This document shows, piece by piece, positions 1 through 8,486 of a DNA stretch of 64,000 nt; positions within the stretch are counted from its first letter, which is position 1, and each line of letters starts with the position of its first letter. The translations under genes were made by a program, and so were the position numbers. Source of the stretch: Methylotenera versatilis 7 (GTDB lineage Bacteria > Pseudomonadota > Gammaproteobacteria > Burkholderiales > Methylophilaceae). The stretch spans positions 1,421,954-1,485,953 of the forward strand of contig NZ_JUGF01000002.1 of assembly GCF_000799165.1 (NCBI RefSeq), in the 5' to 3' direction. Under the pieces are notes generated by a model that saw only the letters and a list, made by a program, of their open reading frames with translations, ran no database searches and was not told the DNA's origin.

Positions 1-1805
1 CAGATAGCCAAATGGTCTACTCACAATTCATGCAGGAAGTGAAAAATGGCCGTATTGCCAAAGTGCAGATCGACGGCCGTGTCGTGCATGGTAAAACGCA
101 AGATGGCAAAGAATTTAGTACCTACGCGCCGAATGATTTATGGATGGTGAACGACTTATTAAAATACAACGTAGTCGTCGAAGCGAAGCCAGAGCAACAA
201 CGCTCTGTATTGTTAGAGCTATTCATGTCCTGGTTCCCAATGATTTTATTGATTGGTGTATGGATTTTCTTTATGCGTCAAATGCAAGGCGGCGGCAAGG
301 GCGGTGGACCGTTTTCGTTTGGTAAAAGTAAAGCGCGTCAATTAGACGAAAGTTCAAATCAAACGACTTTTGCCGATGTGGCCGGTTGCGATGAGGCGAA
401 AGAAGAAGTTACTGAGTTGGTCGACTTTTTAAAAGAGCCGACCAAATTCCAGAAACTAGGTGGCCGTATTCCACGTGGCGTATTGCTTGTTGGTCCTCCT
501 GGTACAGGTAAAACCTTGCTTGCGCGTGCAATCGCAGGCGAAGCAAAAGTGCCATTTTTCTCAATCTCTGGTTCAGACTTTGTGGAAATGTTTGTCGGTG
601 TTGGTGCGGCGCGTGTACGTGATATGTTTGAAACAGCCAAGAAAAACTCGCCTTGCATTATCTTTATCGACGAGATTGATGCGGTAGGACGTAGCCGTGG
701 TGCGGGTACTGGCGGCGGCAACGATGAGCGCGAGCAAACATTGAACCAGTTATTGGTGGAAATGGACGGTTTTGAAGCCAGTTCTGGTGTGATTATTATC
801 GCGGCAACCAATAGGGCGGATGTATTGGATAAAGCCTTGTTACGTCCAGGTCGTTTTGACCGTCAAGTAATGGTTGGTTTGCCTGACATTAAAGGCCGTG
901 AGCAAATTTTATTGGTGCATATGCGTAAAGTGCCAATTGATCCAGATGTGAAAGCTGATATTTTAGCGCGCGGTACGCCTGGTTTTAGTGGTGCAGATTT
1001 GGCTAACTTAGTGAATGAAGCCGCTTTATTTGCGGCACGTCGCAGCAAACGTACGGTTGATATGGAAGATTTTGAAGATGCTAAAGACAAAATCTACATG
1101 GGTCCTGAGCGTAAATCGATGGTGATGCGCGAAGAGGAGCGTCGCAATACGGCGTATCACGAAAGCGGTCATGCTGTAGTAGCTAAGTTGTTACCAAAGG
1201 CAGATCCTGTACATAAAGTAACCATTATGCCGCGTGGTTGGGCGCTTGGATTAACATGGCAGTTGCCTGAGTTCGATCGCATCAGTAACTATAAAGATAA
1301 GATGCTGGAAGAAATTTCGATTCTATTTGGCGGGCGTATTGCTGAAGAAATTTTCATGCATCAAATGAGTACTGGCGCATCGAATGACTTTGAGCGTGCA
1401 ACTAAATTAGCGCGTGATATGGTGACTAAGTACGGCATGAGTGACGCACTTGGCACGATGGTTTATGCAGGTAGCGAGCAGGATTCGTTTTTCGGCAACA
1501 TGAGCTCTAAAACGGTGAGTGAAGCGACGCAGCAAAAAGTAGATGCTGAGATTCGCCGTATTTTGGATGAGCAATATGGTATTGCGCGCAAATTGCTGGA
1601 AGACAATCGTGATAAAGTTGAGGCGATGACTGCGGCGTTGATGGAATATGAAACCATTGATGCTGATCAGATCAACGATATTATGGCAAGTTTGCCAGTG
1701 CGTGCGCCTAAACCTCGCCAGCCAAAAGTAAAGCCAACGGATAGCGGCGGATCTTCTGGCACCACGGCAACGCCAGCGCCGCAGCCTGCGGCAAAAATTG
1801 AGTAA
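1..1805 (+). CDS. ftsH: ATP-dependent zinc metalloprotease FtsH (5' end outside window)
   Basis: Membrane-anchored AAA+ protease that extracts and degrades membrane and short-lived cytosolic proteins. The frame is open from the first base, so the real start and the first transmembrane helix lie upstream; the ATG at 12 is internal. Visible in order (numbered from that ATG): part of the periplasmic domain, a second membrane helix near residues 72-90, Walker A GPPGTGKT near 160, Walker B with [10 protein letters not shown] near 217-226, the zinc site HESGH near 383, and a Pro/Ala/Lys-rich tail. The C-terminal end is intact and is followed by a strong terminator, then folP. This ftsH-folP-glmM order is common in Beta- and Gammaproteobacteria. 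Confidence 0.97.
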   Translation, partial: DSQMVYSQFMQEVKNGRIAKVQIDGRVVHGKTQDGKEFSTYAPNDLWMVNDLLKYNVVVEAKPEQQRSVLLELFMSWFPMILLIGVWIFFMRQMQGGGKGGGPFSFGKSKARQLDESSNQTTFADVAGCDEAKEEVTELVDFLKEPTKFQKLGGRIPRGVLLVGPPGTGKTLLARAIAGEAKVPFFSISGSDFVEMFVGVGAARVRDMFETAKKNSPCIIFIDEIDAVGRSRGAGTGGGNDEREQTLNQLLVEMDGFEASSGVIIIAATNRADVLDKALLRPGRFDRQVMVGLPDIKGREQILLVHMRKVPIDPDVKADILARGTPGFSGADLANLVNEAALFAARRSKRTVDMEDFEDAKDKIYMGPERKSMVMREEERRNTAYHESGHAVVAKLLPKADPVHKVTIMPRGWALGLTWQLPEFDRISNYKDKMLEEISILFGGRIAEEIFMHQMSTGASNDFERATKLARDMVTKYGMSDALGTMVYAGSEQDSFFGNMSSKTVSEATQQKVDAEIRRILDEQYGIARKLLEDNRDKVEAMTAALMEYETIDADQINDIMASLPVRAPKPRQPKVKPTDSGGSSGTTATPAPQPAAKIE

Positions 1806-1855
1806 TTTAATGTGTTAAGTCTACGTTAATATTCAAATATAAGTGGTGTTAAAAT

Positions 1856-1894
1856 AAGGGTTGATTCCAATATTGATTGGCTCAACCCTTTTTT
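1856..1894 (+). terminator. Rho-independent terminator after ftsH
   Basis: Arms AAGGGTTGA and TCAACCCTT enclose a second inner stem (CCAAT/ATTGG) and run directly into a T-tract. It sits 50 bp past the ftsH stop and separates ftsH from folP. Confidence 0.85.
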
Positions 1895-1946
1895 ATTATC
1901 TAGAGGTTTTATTGTCTAGCATTCTTATTACCTGGCGATTATCGAT

Positions 1947-2771
1947 ATGATTTTTAATTGCGGAAAATTTCAGCTCAATTTAAATCGCCCACACGTGATG
2001 GGCATTGTGAATGTCACGCCGGATTCATTTTCGGATGGTGGAAAGTTTGCGCAAACGAATCTAGCGGTTGAGCACGCGTTAAAGCTGGTGGAAGAAGGTG
2101 CTGATATTCTGGATGTTGGCGGTGAATCTACCCGACCAAATGCAGTGCCGGTGAGTTTGCAAGAAGAATTAGACCGCGTGATTCCTGTGATTGAAGTTTT
2201 GGTTAAGCAAATCAATATTCCGTTATCGATAGACACTTATAAATCGCAAGTGATGCAAGCAGCGATTGCAGCTGGTGCTAGTATTGTGAACGATATACGT
2301 GCATTACAGGAAAGTGATGCTTTGAGTATCGTTGCGGCTTCTGATGCAGGTGTGTGTCTGATGCATATGCAAGGCACGCCACAAAGCATGCAAATCAACC
2401 CGCAATACACTGATGTTGTGAGTGAAGTAAAAGCATTTTTGCAGCAGCGGCTAGAGGTGTGTGAAGCAGCAGACATTGCAAGAGATCGAATTTTGCTTGA
2501 CCCTGGTTTTGGATTTGGAAAAACGCGGGCACATAATATTGCCTTGATTCAACATCTTGCTAGTTTTTCATCGCTGGGTCAGCCTTTGCTGGTTGGTCTG
2601 TCACGTAAATCTGTATTAGGCCAAGTGACTGGACATGATGTGGATGCAAGGCTATACGCCAGTGTCGCGGCATCGGTTATCTCGGCAATGGTTGGTGCTA
2701 AAATATTACGTGTGCATGATGTAAAAGCAACAGTGGAAGCATTAAAAGTAGTGGTGGCAATCCAGCAATAA
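1947..2771 (+). CDS. folP: Dihydropteroate synthase
   Basis: Condenses p-aminobenzoate with dihydropterin pyrophosphate in folate synthesis; the sulfonamide target. The 274-residue length is normal. Signature blocks are MGIVNVTPDSFSDGG near residue 18, DVGGESTRPNA near 57-67, the DPGFGFGKT loop near 187, and VGLSRKS near 216 in a TIM barrel. It lies just upstream of glmM, as in many proteobacteria. The ATG at 1947 fits the expected short N-terminus. Confidence 0.96.
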   Translation: MIFNCGKFQLNLNRPHVMGIVNVTPDSFSDGGKFAQTNLAVEHALKLVEEGADILDVGGESTRPNAVPVSLQEELDRVIPVIEVLVKQINIPLSIDTYKSQVMQAAIAAGASIVNDIRALQESDALSIVAASDAGVCLMHMQGTPQSMQINPQYTDVVSEVKAFLQQRLEVCEAADIARDRILLDPGFGFGKTRAHNIALIQHLASFSSLGQPLLVGLSRKSVLGQVTGHDVDARLYASVAASVISAMVGAKILRVHDVKATVEALKVVVAIQQ

Positions 2772-2822
2772 TCACCAATGATTAATCAGCATAAACGGCA
2801 ATTACGATAAGAGTAAAACAAT

Positions 2823-4178
2823 ATGAGTAAACAATATTTCGGCACTGACGGTATTCGTGGAAAAGTAGGGGAGCACCCGATTACACCTGATTTCGTCATG
2901 CGTCTGGGTTATGCCGCTGGTCGTGTCTTGGCGGTCCGTGCCGGCGATTTAGCAAAAGGCGCACGCCCTGCTGTACTGATAGGAAAAGACACACGCATTT
3001 CTGGCTACATGTTAGAAGCCGCGCTGGAGGCAGGTTTGTCGGCTGCTGGCGTTGATGTCTTACTGACAGGGCCAATGCCGACACCTGCGGTTGCTTATCT
3101 CACGCGCGCTTTGCGTGCGCAGGCAGGGATCGTCATTTCTGCCTCACATAATCCTTATTACGATAATGGCATTAAGTTTTTCTCTAGTTTGGGCGCTAAA
3201 TTGCCGGATGAGATTGAGCATGCAATTGAGGCTGAATTAGATAAGCCAATGCAGGTGATGGAGTCGGCAAAGCTAGGCAAAGCGCGCCGTATTGATGATG
3301 CGGCTGGACGTTATATTGAGTTTTGTAAAAGCACTTTTCCCAATCATTTAGACTTGCGCGGTCTAAAAATCGTACTGGATTGTGCGCATGGTGCAACTTA
3401 TCATGTGGCACCACCTGTTTTTCATGAGCTGGGTGCAGAAGTCATTACAATCGGTAATAAGCCGGATGGTTTGAATATCAATGAGCAAGTTGGCTCAACG
3501 CATCCGCAGGCGCTACAAAAGGCAGTTGTAGAACAGCAGGCGGATTTGGGCATTGCTTTTGATGGTGATGGCGACCGTGTGATGATGGTGGATAACCTTG
3601 GTAATTTATTGGATGGTGACCAGCTTTTGTACATTATTGCGCTAGGTTTATATGCTAAAGGTAAATTGAAAGGCGGCGTGGCGGGCACGTTGATGACCAA
3701 TTTAGCGCTTGAACATGCGCTGCAAAAACATCAAATACCATTTGCGCGTGCCAATGTGGGTGACCGCTATGTGCTGGAATTGCTGAATCAGAAGAACTGG
3801 AAATTAGGTGGCGAGAACTCTGGCCATATTTTAACGCTGGATAAGCATAGCAGTGGCGACGCAATCATCGCGGCTCTGCAAGTACTGCAAGCGCTGGCAG
3901 ATAGCGGTAAAACGCTGGCAGAAATTGGCGCGAGTTTAAGTTTGTATCCACAAGTGTTAATCAATGTGACGACTAAAGATAAGTTGGATTTACAGCATAC
4001 TGATATTCAGCGGTCAGTTAAAGCTGCTGAAACAAAACTGAATGGTTCAGGTCGTGTATTGCTACGTGCTTCTGGTACTGAACCGAAAATTCGCGTGATG
4101 GTGGAAGGCCAAGATGCTGCGTTGGTGCAAAAACTGGCTGAAGACATTGCGGCCGTTGTTAAAAAAGCTGCAGAATAA
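2823..4178 (+). CDS. glmM: Phosphoglucosamine mutase
   Basis: Interconverts glucosamine-6-phosphate and glucosamine-1-phosphate on the way to UDP-GlcNAc for peptidoglycan and LPS. The 451-residue length is typical. The N-terminus has the FGTDGIRG motif. The phosphoserine loop is [16 protein letters not shown] near residues 101-116, the Mg site is FDGDGDRV near 247-254, the sugar loop is GENSGH, and the phosphate-binding loop is [14 protein letters not shown] near the C-terminus. It lies 51 bp after folP, probably co-transcribed. A VOC gene starts 2 bp after the stop. Confidence 0.97.
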   Translation: MSKQYFGTDGIRGKVGEHPITPDFVMRLGYAAGRVLAVRAGDLAKGARPAVLIGKDTRISGYMLEAALEAGLSAAGVDVLLTGPMPTPAVAYLTRALRAQAGIVISASHNPYYDNGIKFFSSLGAKLPDEIEHAIEAELDKPMQVMESAKLGKARRIDDAAGRYIEFCKSTFPNHLDLRGLKIVLDCAHGATYHVAPPVFHELGAEVITIGNKPDGLNINEQVGSTHPQALQKAVVEQQADLGIAFDGDGDRVMMVDNLGNLLDGDQLLYIIALGLYAKGKLKGGVAGTLMTNLALEHALQKHQIPFARANVGDRYVLELLNQKNWKLGGENSGHILTLDKHSSGDAIIAALQVLQALADSGKTLAEIGASLSLYPQVLINVTTKDKLDLQHTDIQRSVKAAETKLNGSGRVLLRASGTEPKIRVMVEGQDAALVQKLAEDIAAVVKKAAE

Positions 4179-4180
4179 AA

Positions 4181-4546
4181 ATGAATTTAAACGCAGTTGA
4201 GATTAAGGCGTTTGTGCCTGCAAAAGACTTTGCATTGTCCAAACAGTTTTATCAGGAAATTGGCTTTGTATTGGCATCAGAGGGCGGTGGTGTTGCCTAT
4301 TTTCATCATCAACATGTAAGTTTTTTATTACAAGATTTTTATGTAAAAGAGTTTGCTGACAACTTGATGATGCATTTACTAGTGGAAGATGTGGATGCAT
4401 GGTGGAGCAAAATACAAAGCGCTAATATTGCCAAAAAATACGGCGTCAATGTTGGCGCTATAGAACAACAGCCATGGGGCATGCGTGATTTTGTGATAGC
4501 TGATCCTAGTGGTGTGCTTTGGCGAATCGGGCAAAATACGGATTAA
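4181..4546 (+). CDS. VOC-superfamily (glyoxalase/bleomycin-resistance-like) protein
   Basis: A 121-residue single-module vicinal-oxygen-chelate fold protein: an initial strand followed by a DFALSKQFYQEIGF helix, a hydrophobic FLLQDF strand, and the closing DPSGVLWRIG block typical of the family. VOC proteins range from lyases and dioxygenases to antibiotic-binding proteins, and nothing here fixes the substrate. The start is 2 bp from the glmM stop, implying translational coupling, but a functional link to amino-sugar synthesis is not evident. Confidence 0.75.
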   Translation: MNLNAVEIKAFVPAKDFALSKQFYQEIGFVLASEGGGVAYFHHQHVSFLLQDFYVKEFADNLMMHLLVEDVDAWWSKIQSANIAKKYGVNVGAIEQQPWGMRDFVIADPSGVLWRIGQNTD

Positions 4547-4548
4547 AC

Positions 4549-4571
4549 CTACTATTTAATTTAAATAGTAG
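4549..4571. terminator. Perfect 11-bp inverted repeat after the VOC gene (possible weak terminator or operator)
   Basis: CTACTATTTAA is mirrored around one base by TTAAATAGTAG immediately past the stop. No T-tract follows, so termination is uncertain. Two more perfect dyads follow directly (4572-4588 and 4587-4606). Confidence 0.4.
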
Positions 4572-4586
4572 AAACAATATTATTGT

Positions 4587-4606
4587 TTATTGATATATAT
4601 CAATAA
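4587..4606. promoter_or_regulatory. FNR/Anr/CRP-family-like palindrome upstream of the PAP2 gene
   Basis: A perfect 20-bp palindrome whose core, TTGATATATATCAA at 4590-4603, matches the FNR consensus TTGAT-N4-ATCAA exactly. Its centre is at 4596.5. A plausible -10 hexamer CATTTA at 4625-4630 would put the transcription start near 4637, which is the classic activating -41.5 geometry. The next gene on this strand starts at 4693. Confidence 0.55.
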
Positions 4607-4692
4607 GTTACGTCAAAAAAACTTCATTTAACTGACACTAATCATTCACATTATCCTGACACACTGCCAGCATCAACAAGTGTAAAGAGATA

Positions 4693-5232
4693 ATGATGTC
4701 AAATAAAATGCGAATTTACCTTAGCCGCATGCATGCGTTAGATAGCGCAGTGTGCGTGACCGTGAGTCATACCAATCAATATCGACTGATTCGTGATTGG
4801 TTCAGGTTAATCAGTCGTCTGGGTGATGGCGTATTTTGGTATGGACTGATGCTGGCGATTATATTAACGCAACAGGCGAATGGTATTCAGCCCGTTTTGC
4901 ATATGCTGGCTGCTGGTTTAACGGGCACGTTAATCTATAAATGGTTGAAAAAAGCAACGCATCGGCCACGTCCTTTTCAGGTGAGGCAAGATGTTTGGGT
5001 GGTGGGAAAGCCGCTGGATCGCTTTAGTTTCCCCTCGGGCCATACTTTGCATGCGGTAGCCTTTAGCGTGGTGGCAATGCATTATTACCCGCAATTGGCC
5101 ATTATATTAATGCCGTTCACGCTTATGGTTGCAATGTCTCGCGTGATTTTAGGTTTGCATTATCCAAGTGATGTATTGGCTGGTGCAAGTATTGGTTACG
5201 TGATCGCGCAGCTATATTTAATGTTGATTTAA
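4693..5232 (+). CDS. PAP2-family membrane phosphatase (lipid phosphatase / undecaprenyl-diphosphatase-like)
   Basis: Integral membrane acid phosphatase of the PAP2/BacA-independent lipid phosphatase type, 179 residues. The three catalytic blocks are present: KKATHRPRP, PSGHTLHAV and SRVILGLHYPSD, the last holding the catalytic His and Asp. Hydrophobic helices flank them. Substrate could be undecaprenyl pyrophosphate, phosphatidic acid or another lipid phosphate. Its upstream region has an FNR-like palindrome, and it sits beside a phospholipase C and a glycosyltransferase, so a role in lipid turnover is possible (inference). ATGs at 4693 and 4696 are both possible starts. Confidence 0.85.
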   Translation: MMSNKMRIYLSRMHALDSAVCVTVSHTNQYRLIRDWFRLISRLGDGVFWYGLMLAIILTQQANGIQPVLHMLAAGLTGTLIYKWLKKATHRPRPFQVRQDVWVVGKPLDRFSFPSGHTLHAVAFSVVAMHYYPQLAIILMPFTLMVAMSRVILGLHYPSDVLAGASIGYVIAQLYLMLI

Positions 5233-5295
5233 TGCAGCAGTTTTGAAATTTAACCCAGATTGTTAGTCTGGACTTTTAATTAATAGTTATACAAC

Positions 5296-6177
5296 TTAAT
5301 CACTTGCAGCATTATAAAAATGAATCGGCGTAGCTAAACGCCTGGTTAAATCTCTCAAGCATTTCTCCCTCCAAACAATCATCTCTGCTGCGTTAAGATG
5401 ATTTAGTTCTGGTTCCCACAAAGGTCTGTTACCTTGAACAGACTGATCAAAATGCACCAAAGCATTTTTAGTTTTAGCCAAGTAATATTCCAGACTTTTC
5501 ACCAGTCGTTTGTCTTTCAACTGGGTTAATCTTAATACAGCAGAAGACAGCCGACTTTTTCTTAACACATAATCAGCCCATGCCAATCGGTTTAAATGGA
5601 CAGATACGTGTGTTGTTGAGCGGTTAAAACCATCATGGTTACCATCAAAAAAACAAGGCATGACAAACGCACTTAGTTCGTTTATATGCATGCGTATTAA
5701 CTGATGCGGCGTGTATTTTATGTGCTGGGCAATATGCGCATCCATCGCCCATTCAGAGGTGATATGCGTAATCAGCGCGTTGTTCAGCCATGGAATACGT
5801 TTCCATTTGGCTTCGAATGCCGGCACAAAATGATTGTGTGCTACTACGTCGACAAATAGATGGCTGGTGTAACCGACTGCAATCGCTATCTCTTGCTCGG
5901 AATTAGCATTTTCCATCATCCATTCCGCTTTTTGCCATTGATGCGTGGTGTGAAAATGTTTTGAAATGATTGCTAAATCTGGCAAACAGGCGCCAGCCAA
6001 AACTAATGTGGGGAATCTTTTTATCGCTTGCTGGATTTTTGGATCTAACAAAGGGCTGGCCATGAGCAGCCACTGTGCAAAATAAATGTGGGTATACAAA
6101 CCCCAGGCATTGGCATCGATTGAAAAAATACCTAAGGGGAAACACCATAAAAAACTGTGAATCAGACGTTTTTTCAT
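5296..6177 (-). CDS. Secreted zinc-dependent phospholipase C family protein
   Basis: About 293 residues from the ATG at 6177. That start gives a clean signal peptide (MKKR, hydrophobic core, then DANA before W25), while the longer frame to 6240 would run through the Pho-box array. Predicted cleavage after ANA leaves Trp as the mature first residue, as in Bacillus cereus PLC where Trp1 ligates zinc. Other ligand-like residues follow with PLC spacing: H30, D67, H76/H79, H106-x3-D110, H116 and H138-x3-E142. Likely hydrolyses phospholipids in the periplasm to diacylglycerol and a phosphorylated head group. It is divergent from a GT4 glycosyltransferase, and four Pho-type half-sites lie directly upstream. 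The C-terminal half is not recognised. Confidence 0.75.
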   Translation of the reverse strand: MKKRLIHSFLWCFPLGIFSIDANAWGLYTHIYFAQWLLMASPLLDPKIQQAIKRFPTLVLAGACLPDLAIISKHFHTTHQWQKAEWMMENANSEQEIAIAVGYTSHLFVDVVAHNHFVPAFEAKWKRIPWLNNALITHITSEWAMDAHIAQHIKYTPHQLIRMHINELSAFVMPCFFDGNHDGFNRSTTHVSVHLNRLAWADYVLRKSRLSSAVLRLTQLKDKRLVKSLEYYLAKTKNALVHFDQSVQGNRPLWEPELNHLNAAEMIVWREKCLRDLTRRLATPIHFYNAASD

Positions 6178-6200
6178 GTTCGCAACTTTGGCAGTTGGAT

Positions 6201-6240
6201 ATGAATTTCGAATGACAACGCCATGATAATTCTGTGACAA
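6201..6240 (-). promoter_or_regulatory. Tandem Pho box (four 11-bp-spaced half-sites) before the phospholipase C gene
   Basis: Read on the minus strand the heptamers are TTGTCAC, TTATCAT, TTGTCAT and AATTCAT, each followed by 4 bp, giving an exact 11-bp period. This is the architecture of PhoB sites (consensus CTGTCAT repeats). The array ends 24 bp before the chosen ATG. Confidence 0.75.
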
Positions 6241-6261
6241 ATACGCTATAAGTGCGTGTTT

Positions 6262-6279
6262 TATTCATCAATCTGTCAC
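6262..6279 (+). promoter_or_regulatory. Pho box before the GT4 glycosyltransferase
   Basis: Half-sites TATTCAT and CTGTCAC with 4 bp between them, facing the glycosyltransferase start 42 bp downstream. The second half-site is perfect; the first keeps only the TCAT end. Confidence 0.55.
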
Positions 6280-6320
6280 AAACAACAGATAGTATGAATA
6301 AAATTTATATGGATAAGTCA

Positions 6321-7529
6321 ATGAATATATTACTGATTTCAGATGTTTACTTCCCGCGCGTCAATGGCGTTTCTACTTCGATCCGAACGTTTACCCAGCA
6401 ATTACAAACACTTGGTCACAGAGTATATTTAATTGCGCCCGATTATGGCGTAGTTACTGAAGATGAAGCATGGATCACGCGTGTGCCTGCGCGCTCGATT
6501 TATTTCGATCCTGAAGATAAGTTGATGAAATATAACGAAGTATTACGTTTAGCGGATAAGTTGCAAGCAAAGAATTTTGACGTGATTCATATTCACACAC
6601 CATTTATTGCGCATTATGCGGGCTTAAAATTATCTAAGCTGTTGCAGATTCCTGTTTTAGAAACCTACCACACTTTTTTTGAAGATTACCTACATCATTA
6701 CTTGCCATGGATTCCACAGTTTGCTGCACGTGGTCTGGCGAGATTAATCTCTAAAAACCAATGCAATCAGGTCGATGCGATTGTGGCGCCGTCACAGCCT
6801 ATGTTGGATGTACTGCGTACTTATGGCGTGAACACTCTGGCCGAAGTGATTGCTACCGGTTTGCAAACCAGCAGTTTTAATCCTGCTGATGGTCATGCAT
6901 TTAAACAGAAACACGGCATATCGTTAGAACGTCCAATGTTGTTGTATGTTGGGCGAGTTGCACACGAAAAAAATATCGGATTTTTATTAGTGGTAGCCAA
7001 ATTATTAAGTGATGTGATGCCAAATGCGTTGTTGGTGATTGCCGGTGAAGGACCTGCGTTGCCCAGTTTGCGGGCCTTGGTTAAATCGCACGATATTGAA
7101 AAAAACGTACAGTTTATTGGTTATTTAGATCGCAACACAGAGTTGAATAGTTGTTATAAAGCGGCCGATGTATTTGTGTTTGCCTCAAAAAGTGAGACGC
7201 AGGGCTTGGTGATATTAGAAGCGATGGCGCAAGGTACGCCCGTTGTTGCGATTGCTGAATTAGGTACGGCCTCTATTTTGGTAGAAGGACAGGGTGCGCT
7301 GATTTCGATTGAAAATGAATCGGAGTTTGTGCAAAAAGTGCATAGCTTGCTGATTAACCCGCAACGCCGCAAGCAATTGGGTCAGGCTGCGCGTGAATAT
7401 GCACATAAAAAGTGGACCGCGGCTAAGCAGGCAGATCGTATGGTTAAGTTTTATGGCACTGTGCTGGATAGTCAAAATAAGCAGATTAAAGAAACAGTGA
7501 TGCTGGATGTGCAGCAGGTAGAAGGTTAA
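6321..7529 (+). CDS. GT4-family glycosyltransferase (candidate glycolipid synthase)
   Basis: About 402-residue GT-B glycosyltransferase. The start at 6321 (MNILLISDVYFP) matches the family N-terminus and has GGATAAG before it; the frame opens further upstream at 6252. The N-terminal block YFPRVNGVSTSIRTF resembles enzymes that glycosylate diacylglycerol or phosphatidylinositol (alMGS, PimB-like). The donor domain has YVGRVAHEKN and the EX7E motif in SETQGLVILEAMAQG near residues 290-302. A Pho box lies in the leader and the divergent neighbour is a secreted phospholipase C, so glycolipid synthesis under phosphate limitation is a reasonable inference. The acceptor cannot be read from sequence; other GT4 roles such as polysaccharide synthesis remain possible. 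Confidence 0.8.
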   Translation: MNILLISDVYFPRVNGVSTSIRTFTQQLQTLGHRVYLIAPDYGVVTEDEAWITRVPARSIYFDPEDKLMKYNEVLRLADKLQAKNFDVIHIHTPFIAHYAGLKLSKLLQIPVLETYHTFFEDYLHHYLPWIPQFAARGLARLISKNQCNQVDAIVAPSQPMLDVLRTYGVNTLAEVIATGLQTSSFNPADGHAFKQKHGISLERPMLLYVGRVAHEKNIGFLLVVAKLLSDVMPNALLVIAGEGPALPSLRALVKSHDIEKNVQFIGYLDRNTELNSCYKAADVFVFASKSETQGLVILEAMAQGTPVVAIAELGTASILVEGQGALISIENESEFVQKVHSLLINPQRRKQLGQAAREYAHKKWTAAKQADRMVKFYGTVLDSQNKQIKETVMLDVQQVEG

Positions 7530-7570
7530 TAGATTTAATACGACTTAAATTAAGTAAGTAGTTTTAGCCA

Positions 7571-7603
7571 AATAAAAAAGCCAGCATTGCTGGCTTTTTT
7601 ATT
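7571..7603. terminator. Bidirectional terminator between the glycosyltransferase and pstB
   Basis: AAAAAAGCCAGC and GCTGGCTTTTTT form a GC-rich stem with a 4-nt loop, flanked by A-tract and T-tract. It can terminate the convergent GT4 and pstB transcripts. Confidence 0.88.
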
Positions 7604-7640
7604 GTAACTATTCAATTCAAATAAAGCTTGAATGGATGCA

Positions 7641-8420
7641 TTAACCAAATTTACCAGTAATGTAATCTTCTGTTTCTTTACGGGTTGGGCGCGTAAAAAT
7701 CATGTCCGTATCGCCATACTCAATTAACTCGCCCAAGTACATATAAGCGGTGTAATCTGAGACGCGCGCAGCTTGTTGCATATTATGCGTCACCACCAAA
7801 ATAGTCAGTTTGTTGCGCAGTTCACTCATTAACTCTTCAATATTCGCCGTGGCAATTGGGTCAAGCGCAGAAGTTGGTTCATCAAATAACATAATCTCTG
7901 GGTCTGTCGCCAACGCACGCGCAATACATAAACGTTGTTGCTGGCCGCCGGATAAATTAAAGGCTAAATCATGCAAACGGTCTTTAACTTCGTTCCATAG
8001 TGCGCCGCCTTTTAATGCTTCTTCTACTTTGTCATCCACCATGCGCTTATTTGTTTCGCCGCGCACACGCAGGCCGTAAGCCACATTTTCATAGATAGAT
8101 TTAGGAAATGGATTCGGTTTTTGAAACACCATGCTAATGCGCATACGTACTTCAATTGGATCTACGCCAGCCTCCAAGATATTGGTGTTGTCTGGCTGCA
8201 TGACAATTTGACCTTGATATTTATTGCCTGGGTACAAATCGTGCATGCGATTAAAACAGCGCAAAAATGTGGATTTACCGCAGCCTGATGGGCCAATTAA
8301 TGCGGTGATTTTGTTTTCGTACAAAGGCATATTCACATTTTTTAAAGCTTGCATACCGTTGCTATAAAAAAAGTTTAAATCACGCGATTCTGCTTTAATT
8401 GCTGTTGTTACATTGGCCAT
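7641..8420 (-). CDS. pstB: Phosphate ABC transporter ATP-binding protein
   Basis: ATPase of the high-affinity PstSCAB phosphate importer. It is 259 residues long, normal for PstB, with Walker [10 protein letters not shown] near residue 43, the PstB-typical [16 protein letters not shown]-loop, the signature LSGGQQQR, and Walker [13 protein letters not shown]. It is the last gene of pstC-pstA-pstB. phoU, often next to pstB, is absent here; the next gene is a convergent glycosyltransferase. Confidence 0.97.
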   Translation of the reverse strand: MANVTTAIKAESRDLNFFYSNGMQALKNVNMPLYENKITALIGPSGCGKSTFLRCFNRMHDLYPGNKYQGQIVMQPDNTNILEAGVDPIEVRMRISMVFQKPNPFPKSIYENVAYGLRVRGETNKRMVDDKVEEALKGGALWNEVKDRLHDLAFNLSGGQQQRLCIARALATDPEIMLFDEPTSALDPIATANIEELMSELRNKLTILVVTHNMQQAARVSDYTAYMYLGELIEYGDTDMIFTRPTRKETEDYITGKFG

Positions 8421-8486
8421 AAATTTTTCCCGAAAATACTTTAGTTTTTAAATCCAGATATTTTTATTACTCGTTAGCTTTAATTA

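Noticed and set aside
4632..4662. Repeated CTGACAC before the PAP2 gene as a Pho box
   Set aside because: The two copies are 24 bp apart, not a multiple of 11, and lack the TGTCA core in that orientation.
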